Source of the DNA: Fen-1359 sp963710355
Lineage (GTDB): Bacteria; Planctomycetota; Phycisphaerae; Sedimentisphaerales; Anaerobacaceae
Length of the DNA: 64,000 nt
Assembly: GCA_963710355.1 (NCBI GenBank)
Contig: CAVPZU010000003.1
Location: 248,001 to 312,000 of the forward strand
Reading direction: 5' to 3'
The position numbers and the translations under genes are program-made. Below the pieces are notes generated by a model, which ran no database searches, had not been told where the DNA came from, and worked only from the letters and a program-made list of their open reading frames with translations. The stretch's first letter is position 1. Each line of letters starts with the position of its first letter. Positions 58,300-64,000 of this stretch are shown here, in pieces.

Positions 58300-60129
58300 C
58301 TATTTTTTCTTTAATAGAACAAGTTGTATTTTATTCTCTGTTGACGGATATGTCGCCAAGGCCTGTTTGACCTCATAATCCCGCAACAGGTTTTTGAAAG
58401 CAGCCTGCTTGCTTAATTCTCCTGCCTCCGGCCCCAGCAGAAGCGCATAATCATAACCACCCTTTAACATGTCCTCAACGCTGCCGTCAATAAACTGCTC
58501 ATACCTCAAATGTTCGTTGAAATAGATATTGAACATATGACAATGCGACTGAGTGTCTCTGCCGAGCAGCCAGGTGTTCTGAAAGAGATTTTTCGATACA
58601 AGTATTTTCACATCCTTATTAAATTTAAATTCATCTTTGAAAATCCGGCAGGCCTCAAACCGCCATTTGCTTTTTACAACAGCAGTCCGTAGAAGTTTTC
58701 TGCCGTCATTATAAGCAGGAAGAACAAGTGCGAACAAAAACAGGGCGGTGAAGAAAACAGCAGCCAATCCCCTCTTCTTCGAAACGACGGCGGTAACGAG
58801 CAGGCCTGCCATCGCAACCGGCATCAGGCAGAGCATATAAAACAATTCCTCCGGGGTCATATTCTCCCATCGGACATTGGGAAAGCGGCCAGTCAGGTCC
58901 GCATTAAGTTTGTAATATAATGCTATGTCGCTGACTTTACCTGCAAACAGGAGCGCCAAGATAAATGCGGCAATTGCAACTGCAAAACCGGCCACCTTTT
59001 TCGAAATGGAAAGATTATTTTTGAAAAACAATATGCCGTCAAAATCAAACGAAAAGAACTGTGCAGCCCATATAGCCATAACAGGCATTGCGGGACAGAA
59101 ATACCGAGGCACGATATACCAGGCCCTTCGCGAGAATGTCAAGAACAGCATCAATACCCAGGGAATAATCCAGATTAACCTTTCGCGGATGGAATAGTTT
59201 TTCAGATTCGACCAGCCGACAAGTAAATAGAGGATAAAAATGAAAAATATCGGTCTGGTCGTAAAAAAAGCAAACCAGGATTCAATAATATTATTCTGCG
59301 TATCGACTACAACGGGCGGGCCTAAATTTGCGACAAGAAGCCCTTTGAGGCTTATTGGCCACAGGGAGAAGAAAAAGTCGCCCATAAAGATTAAATCGCA
59401 GGCCATCAAAAGCAATAAGCCAATGACGATGCCGCAGAGGACCCAGCAGATATCCTTTATAAAACGGGAAATTGAAAAACTGCCGTCGGTTCTGCCGAGA
59501 CCGAGAAATAAAACTGCCATACAGATACCGGTTTCCTTCGATTTTACAGCCCAGAAAAGGAGAAACCCCAAGAGCATAATAAGCCAGTGGCTGTATTTTG
59601 TTCTTTGAGACAAAAAGGCCAGATAAATAAAGACAGCCAGACTTATAAGGAGCATTACAGTAAAATCGGAGAGCGGCGAGCCGGCTTCTCTGCCAAACAT
59701 CGGCCAAATCCAGACGAGCAAGACGGCTATTACGGCAACGACGACTCCTTTTTTGCCGGCCAGGATTTTGGCGGACCAGTAGGTGAGAACGCTCGTTGCG
59801 AAGAACATAAAGCACCAGTAAAACCTTGCCCCCCTTATTGCATCGCCGGCAAGGGCGAAAAAAAACTTGAGGATATAAATGTGAGCATAACGATTTAGAA
59901 TCCAGGCTTCGGGCCAGGTACACTGAGCGAGGCTCATATAGAGCAGGTCGTCCCAGTTGATGGCGGAATAGATATTCAGATACAAAATGACGGCGGCAAA
60001 GGCGGCAACTGCTGGCGCTGCAATCCGGTCGAGCCGGGTCAGAGAATAATAACCTGATTTGGAAAGAGAGGAGCCGCCGACCGTTAAAACGGATATTGGC
60101 GATTTTTTCTCTCCCTTGTCTCTGCTCAC
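58300..60129 (-). CDS. GT39/ArnT-like integral membrane glycosyltransferase
   Basis: 609 residues with about 11-12 membrane segments. The first luminal loop has the acidic motif SAINWDDLLYMSLAQC, in the position where GT-C enzymes hold their catalytic Asp. The C-terminal ~150 residues are soluble (KDEFKFNKDVKILVSKNLFQ). GT-C enzymes transfer a sugar from a polyprenyl-phosphate donor on the periplasmic side. GTG start at 60129 with AAGGAG 5 nt upstream, overlapping the GT2 stop as GTGA. The upstream GT2 likely makes its lipid-linked donor. Confidence 0.82.
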   Translation of the reverse strand: MSRDKGEKKSPISVLTVGGSSLSKSGYYSLTRLDRIAAPAVAAFAAVILYLNIYSAINWDDLLYMSLAQCTWPEAWILNRYAHIYILKFFFALAGDAIRGARFYWCFMFFATSVLTYWSAKILAGKKGVVVAVIAVLLVWIWPMFGREAGSPLSDFTVMLLISLAVFIYLAFLSQRTKYSHWLIMLLGFLLFWAVKSKETGICMAVLFLGLGRTDGSFSISRFIKDICWVLCGIVIGLLLLMACDLIFMGDFFFSLWPISLKGLLVANLGPPVVVDTQNNIIESWFAFFTTRPIFFIFILYLLVGWSNLKNYSIRERLIWIIPWVLMLFLTFSRRAWYIVPRYFCPAMPVMAIWAAQFFSFDFDGILFFKNNLSISKKVAGFAVAIAAFILALLFAGKVSDIALYYKLNADLTGRFPNVRWENMTPEELFYMLCLMPVAMAGLLVTAVVSKKRGLAAVFFTALFLFALVLPAYNDGRKLLRTAVVKSKWRFEACRIFKDEFKFNKDVKILVSKNLFQNTWLLGRDTQSHCHMFNIYFNEHLRYEQFIDGSVEDMLKGGYDYALLLGPEAGELSKQAAFKNLLRDYEVKQALATYPSTENKIQLVLLKKK

Positions 60130-61076
60130 TTGAGCTCCTTATTTGACTCCATATCAAACCACATTGCAAAGAGCGTAAATTGCGCTGCGCTCATAAACGA
60201 AAACATTGCCGCAAGAGCGTTCATAGGGGGAATCCTGTCGTCCGAAAACCAGAAGTAAAAAAGTCTTATAAAAAGAACCAAAGTCGCCAGGCTAAAGAAA
60301 AAGCCGAGGAGATAGAAAAAGACCAGCGGGTGAAAGTCCCTGATAATGTATTTTTCCCTCATCCTGTACAAAAAGCCCTTAAGTAAAAGAAGCGGAATAG
60401 TAAAGGCGACTTTTCGGAGTCTAATATTCGATTTTTCGCCTATATTATAGACCGGCCTGACCGCAATATCCCTGACCCTGAAATTAAAGATATTTAGCTT
60501 TATCAGCATATCATTGGGCATTCCGAACCTTTTATATATGCCGTTAAGGTCAAGCATCTGCAGGGCCTTCAGATTGATAACGGTGTAGCCGGTCTGCGAA
60601 TCGGCCACGTGCCAATAACCGGAGGCAATCTTGGTAAGCAGCGACAGATAAGAATTGCCCAGATAACGAACCTTCGGAATAATCTGCCAGGCGTTGCCGG
60701 TGAACAGCCTGTTTCCCTTTGCGTAATCAATTTCGCCAGCGACAACAGGGTCCAAAAGATTCGGCAAATCTGCGGGGTCCATCTGTGCGTCGCCTGCCAT
60801 CACGGCAGTTACATCCATTCGGTTGTCCATTGCCCATTTATAACCAGTGACAATCGCCCCGCCGACGCCCTCGTTTTTGTCATGTTCAATTAAAACAATC
60901 CTGCCGCCCGACTTTGTCGCAAGGCCTTCAACAATTTCAGCAGTCTTGTCGCTGCTCCTGTCATCTACCACCACAATCCTGTCAACAAAATCCGGCATCG
61001 TCTCGATAACTTTGCCGATAAGGTTTTCCTCGTTATAGGCCGGCACAACCACACAAACCTTCTTGTCCTTATACAT
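60126..61076 (-). CDS. Polyprenyl-phosphate glycosyltransferase (GT2, DPM1-like)
   Basis: 316 residues. VCVVVPAYNEENLIGKVIET, IVVVDDRSSDKTAEIV and AVMAGDAQMDPADLPNLLDP (DXD-like) form the GT-A core. Two C-terminal membrane helices (FFYLLGFFFSLATLVLFIRL and NALAAMFSFMSAAQFTLFAM) anchor it. It would move a sugar from a nucleotide to undecaprenyl phosphate. Coupled to the GT39-like gene by overlapping start and stop. Confidence 0.9.
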   Translation of the reverse strand: MYKDKKVCVVVPAYNEENLIGKVIETMPDFVDRIVVVDDRSSDKTAEIVEGLATKSGGRIVLIEHDKNEGVGGAIVTGYKWAMDNRMDVTAVMAGDAQMDPADLPNLLDPVVAGEIDYAKGNRLFTGNAWQIIPKVRYLGNSYLSLLTKIASGYWHVADSQTGYTVINLKALQMLDLNGIYKRFGMPNDMLIKLNIFNFRVRDIAVRPVYNIGEKSNIRLRKVAFTIPLLLLKGFLYRMREKYIIRDFHPLVFFYLLGFFFSLATLVLFIRLFYFWFSDDRIPPMNALAAMFSFMSAAQFTLFAMWFDMESNKELK

Positions 61077-61129
61077 ACATTTCTCCCGCTGTATGGGGTT
61101 CAGCTTTTAATAAACGAGAATTTCCTGCA

Positions 61130-62239
61130 CTATTTCCTGCCGCCGACAAAAGCAAGAATCGTTTCTGCAACGTAATCCTTCATTTCGTCGGTCAGCTCGG
61201 GATAAATCGGAATCGCCAGGACCTCTTTTGCGGCCTTTTCCGATTCCGGAAAATCGCCCTCTTTATACCCTAAATATCTGAAGCATTCCTGCAGATGCAT
61301 CGTCACGGGATAATAAACCTCACAGCCGATAGTTTTTTCCTTCAGATACTTTACAATCTCATCGCGTCTTGACACTCTTATAACATACTGATTGTAGATT
61401 GTTCCGCAGTCCGGGCTAATGTAAGGGGCCATAACGGGAGAATCCTTGAACTTTTTATCGTAATACGCCGCATTTTTTCGACGCGCCTGCGACCAGTCGT
61501 CGAGGTGCGGCAGCTTAACGAGCAGTGTTGCCGCCTGTATCGGGTCGAGACGAAAATTGCCGCCGACAAATTTGTAATAATATTTCGGCTGACCGCCGTG
61601 ATTTCGCATAATGATGAGCCGATTATACAACTTTTCATCATTAGTTACGACCATACCGCCGTCGCCGACGCCGCCGAGATTTTTGCTCGGGAAAAAGCTG
61701 AAAATACCCGCTGTGCCGACGCTGCCAGCCTTTCTGCCTTTGTATGTGCTTGTTATGGACTGGGCCGCATCCTCGATAACATAAAGATTATGTTTTTTCG
61801 CAACATCCATAATGGGGTCCATATCCGCCATCTGGCCGTAGAGGTGGACAGGCATAATCGCCCTTGTTTTTTTTGTGACTGCCGATGCAACCTTTTTGCC
61901 GTCGATGTTGTATGTCTTGGGGTCGATATCGACAAAGACAGGCCTTGCGCCGAGGCGGGCGATGCAGCCGACAGTAGCAAAAAAAGTAAAAGACGTGGTA
62001 ATTACCTCATCGCCGCTTTTTATATCCAGGCTCATCAGCGAATTTAAGATTGCATCTGTGCCGCTGGAGGCGCCGACTGCAAATTTGCAGTCGCTGATGG
62101 CAGCAATTTTCTTCTCAAGCTCTGCAATCCTGGGGCCGCCTATACAGACCTGCGATTCGAGGACCTCGGAGACCGCCGCCAAAATCTCATTCTTTATTGT
62201 CCGATATTGTGCCTTTAAATCCAAAAGTGGCACCTGCAT
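61130..62239 (-). CDS. DegT/DnrJ/EryC1/StrS sugar aminotransferase
   Basis: 369 residues, PLP-dependent. Key segments: VGASSGTDAILNSLMSLDIK, EVITTSFTFFATVGCIARLG, VIEDAAQSITSTYKGRKAGS and the PLP lysine in FSFFPSKNLGGVGDGGMVVT. It adds an amino group to a keto-sugar nucleotide. Followed by an acetyltransferase of the WbpD type, so the likely product chain is a 3-amino then 3-acetamido uronic acid, as with WbpE/WbpD (inference). The oxidase and dehydratase for this path are not in the window. Confidence 0.92.
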   Translation of the reverse strand: MQVPLLDLKAQYRTIKNEILAAVSEVLESQVCIGGPRIAELEKKIAAISDCKFAVGASSGTDAILNSLMSLDIKSGDEVITTSFTFFATVGCIARLGARPVFVDIDPKTYNIDGKKVASAVTKKTRAIMPVHLYGQMADMDPIMDVAKKHNLYVIEDAAQSITSTYKGRKAGSVGTAGIFSFFPSKNLGGVGDGGMVVTNDEKLYNRLIIMRNHGGQPKYYYKFVGGNFRLDPIQAATLLVKLPHLDDWSQARRKNAAYYDKKFKDSPVMAPYISPDCGTIYNQYVIRVSRRDEIVKYLKEKTIGCEVYYPVTMHLQECFRYLGYKEGDFPESEKAAKEVLAIPIYPELTDEMKDYVAETILAFVGGRK

Positions 62240-62250
62240 AAAAAGCTCCT

Positions 62251-62303
62251 AAAAAAGTCGTAAGTCAGAAGTCATAAGTCGCAAGTTATAAGTCAAAAGT
62301 TAA
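62251..62303. repeat. Low-complexity AAGTC-type direct repeat
   Basis: Degenerate tandem steps of AAGTCATAAGTC / AAGTCGTAAGTC between the acetyltransferase and aminotransferase genes. Similar junction repeats occur at 9225-9275 and 10503-10543. Confidence 0.6.
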
Positions 62304-62307
62304 AAAA

Positions 62308-62979
62308 CTATTTGCCTGATAATTTTTTCAGGTCGTCATATCTGATTTTTCCGACGGCCATTTGGGGCGGCAGCGGCGTCTCTTCATTAATGTCCAAACA
62401 CCGAAGCACGCCGGGCTTAACCTCCTTGTAGCGGTATCCGCTCTCCGGGCAAACCATAACGCCGCTGGCATCGGGTCTGCCAAGTTTTATGCCGTGCCGG
62501 CTCATCCAGCCGATTTGCCTGGCCGGCACACCCGCCATTAGAGCATAATCCGGCACATCCTTTGTCACGACCGCACCTGCGGCAATAAAACAGTAGCGTC
62601 CCAGCTCTGTCCCGCAGACAATCGTAGCATTAGCCCCGACGGTTACCCCTCTGTGAAAAATCGTTTTCTCATAAAGGCTGTGCCGAACAACCTGCGACCG
62701 CGGATTGGTGACATTCGTAAGCACGCAGGACGGCCCGAGAAAGACATCGTCCTCGACAATCGTGCCGGTATAAATGGCAACGTTATTCTGCACCTTCACG
62801 TTATTTCCGATAATGACGCCGTCCGCCACGCAGACGTTCTGGCCGAAGATGCAGCCCCTGCCAATCTTAACGTTTTTCATTATATGGCAGAAATGCCAAA
62901 TCTTCGTGCCCTCGCCGATTTCGCAGGGCTGGTCAACATAAGCCGACTCGTGAACAAAATAATTTTTCTGTTCGCTCAA
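62308..62979 (-). CDS. wbpD: WbpD-like left-handed beta-helix N-acetyltransferase
   Basis: 223 residues. Hexapeptide repeats dominate: CEIGEGTKIWHFCHIMKNVK, IGRGCIFGQNVCVADGVIIG, VKVQNNVAIYTGTIVEDDVF, and VTVGANATIVCGTELGRYCF. The start and the VPDYALMAGVPARQIGWMSR end match UDP-2-acetamido-3-amino-2,3-dideoxy-glucuronate N-acetyltransferases (WbpD/WlbB). It uses acetyl-CoA. The symbol is given by similarity of sequence pattern only. Confidence 0.85.
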   Translation of the reverse strand: MSEQKNYFVHESAYVDQPCEIGEGTKIWHFCHIMKNVKIGRGCIFGQNVCVADGVIIGNNVKVQNNVAIYTGTIVEDDVFLGPSCVLTNVTNPRSQVVRHSLYEKTIFHRGVTVGANATIVCGTELGRYCFIAAGAVVTKDVPDYALMAGVPARQIGWMSRHGIKLGRPDASGVMVCPESGYRYKEVKPGVLRCLDINEETPLPPQMAVGKIRYDDLKKLSGK

Positions 62980-63322
62980 AAGAGTTCTCCGTGATTACAA
63001 TACCGTTATTTTTAAGCGATTGCCGACCCGCACCGAGCGACCTTCCGGCCACCCGAAAACGCCGCAGGTCTCTCAACGACACCGACAACCGCCTCAATGA
63101 TTCATTTCGCCAGATGCTTTTCCCTTCAACAAACATCTTTACAGCAGATAATCTTACCAGTACCATAGCCCGGTTAAACAAGACCTTATATTACCAGAGC
63201 TACTTTTCCCCGCCGGGCAGAGCCGGACCGGTTTATTTTTGTGGAAAATGATACAGGATTAGGCCGATAATTACAACTAAATATATCGAACGAAAACAAC
63301 GAAAAGCTTAGGGAACCTTTTT
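62980..63322. other. Divergent gap without a recognised gene
   Basis: Lies between the minus-strand glycan cluster and the plus-strand GT39-like gene, so it should hold promoters for both. I see no clear consensus promoter, RNA gene or repeat. Open frames of about 80 codons on each strand have no recognisable sequence. Confidence 0.4.
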
Positions 63323-64000
63323 ATGAAAAAAGCCAGAAAACAGCAGCAAAAATTTCAACAGCATCCGCTGGACCTTCCGCCGATACGACTTCACAGGTTC
63401 CACCTCTTCTGGATTCTGGCCGTTGTCTTATCAATTCTCCTGACAGCAATTATGGCTCACGACATAACCAAACCTTTTACTGAGATGCACAGCTGGGGCC
63501 ACGCCCACGACGCCTGGGTCGCCCGCTCACACGTTAAATACGGATTATCCTATACAAAGGGCTTCGACACATTCGCCGTCGGTTATCCTCCGCCCGAAAA
63601 ACCGAACCGATACCTCGACCACCCTGTGCTTTTTACGCTGACAAATGCCGCTGCAATGTCTGTGCTCGGCGTCAATGAATGGTCGCTGCGAGTAATGAAT
63701 ATAATCAGCACCATAGTCGCCTTACTATTGTTTCTTAAAATTCTCCGTCACCTCGTTGATGATATAACGGCGTTGCTCGCGGGTTTGTTTTTCTGCCTTT
63801 TTCCGCTGATTGCGTTTTTCGGGGTAAATATGTGGCTGTATCCGCTTGTCCTTTTAGCGTTCTGGTGCTATCTGGCGCTAATAGGGGCATTGAAGGATGT
63901 CGCTGAAAAAAAATGGCATAAATGTGTCCTCGCCCTGGCAATTTTTCTGGCAATTCAAATGACCTGGGAAGGGTTTTTCTTTGCGATGGCCTTGGGCATC
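63323..64000 (+). CDS. GT39-like membrane glycosyltransferase, partial (runs off window end)
   Basis: 226 codons are visible from ATG 63323, with AGGGA 8 nt upstream. After a basic N-terminus and TM1 (FWILAVVLSILLTAIMAHDI) comes an external loop HSWGHAHDAWVARSHVKYGL, then PPPEKPNRYLDHPVLFTLTN. Conserved acidic and His residues there suggest a PMT/GT39 active site. More membrane helices follow up to the window edge. It probably belongs to the same surface-glycan locus. Confidence 0.8.
   Translation, partial: MKKARKQQQKFQQHPLDLPPIRLHRFHLFWILAVVLSILLTAIMAHDITKPFTEMHSWGHAHDAWVARSHVKYGLSYTKGFDTFAVGYPPPEKPNRYLDHPVLFTLTNAAAMSVLGVNEWSLRVMNIISTIVALLLFLKILRHLVDDITALLAGLFFCLFPLIAFFGVNMWLYPLVLLAFWCYLALIGALKDVAEKKWHKCVLALAIFLAIQMTWEGFFFAMALGI

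Noticed and set aside
62933..63251. Two ORFs of about 82-86 codons in the divergent gap
   Set aside because: Arg/Ser-rich shadows on both strands without ribosome sites; not supported.
1..64000. CRISPR array, complete insertion sequence, prophage or rRNA
   Set aside because: No regularly spaced repeats with unique spacers, no transposase or phage structural gene, and no rRNA-like sequence were seen.

Overview
The window looks like part of a genome from an anaerobic or facultative member of the Planctomycetota, most likely class Phycisphaerae (inference). Supporting features are secreted multidomain proteins that end in dockerin-like EF-hand repeats, two GroELs around one GroES, a B12-dependent ribonucleotide reductase, long NAD-dependent ligase and UvrC proteins, and loose Shine-Dalgarno-led operons of moderate G+C. 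It holds no rRNA, CRISPR array or complete insertion sequence. It has one intact tRNA (Asn, GTT).

Layout. 1-4.1 kb (minus): groEL-groES-groEL-dnaJ chaperonin operon. 4.4-8.5 kb (plus): a frameshifted secreted dockerin-like protein and an unusual metallo-beta-lactamase fusion. 8.6-11.8 kb (minus): a lipoprotein and a zinc-ribbon/small membrane peptide/LemA/M48 protease operon. 12.0-16.5 kb (plus): amidohydrolase, frameshifted sodium-dependent transporter, and an RCC1-repeat secreted protein. 16.6-20.8 kb: MazG-like, STAS plus anti-sigma kinase, a PGRP-type amidase lipoprotein, an unknown protein, then rplM-rpsI. 20.8-25.8 kb (minus): nrdJ with NrdR boxes in its promoter, and directly behind it a restriction-modification pair. 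26-32 kb: uvrC with a toxin-antitoxin cassette at its 3' end, then ribD, an FMN reductase and ligA. 32-36 kb (minus): a three-gene alternative Hsp70 system. 36.6-41.7 kb: a glutamine synthetase remnant, a YfiR/histidine kinase/response regulator set, and a broken URO-D-family gene. 41.7-46.3 kb: tRNA-Asn and its pseudogene, a Ser/Thr kinase and metallophosphatase pair, a glycosyltransferase and a GGDEF protein. 46.6-54.9 kb: envelope polymer genes, an ion permease, murG and ftsW. 55-64 kb: a surface-glycan cluster (asnB, DUF354, GT39-like, GT2, DegT aminotransferase, WbpD-like acetyltransferase and a second GT39-like gene running off the window).

The best candidate for an under-described system is the operon at 32156-36219. 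It encodes a membrane-anchored GrpE-like protein, an Hsp70 without the C-terminal lid, and a TerB protein ending in a J-like segment that lacks HPD. This would be a complete but non-canonical chaperone triad.

The second theme is genome plasticity. A 15-bp palindrome (TCCGCC-NNN-GGCGGA) is scattered here. It encodes SAEGG in frame inside two unrelated proteins, and two copies sit inside a tRNA-Asn pseudogene. At two loci (uvrC and the DUF354 gene) a cargo gene set lies between an intact gene and a diverged second copy of that gene's 3' end. Eight single-base frameshifts break otherwise conserved genes. They may be assembly errors and should be checked first. All family assignments come from reading motifs by eye; no database search was run.
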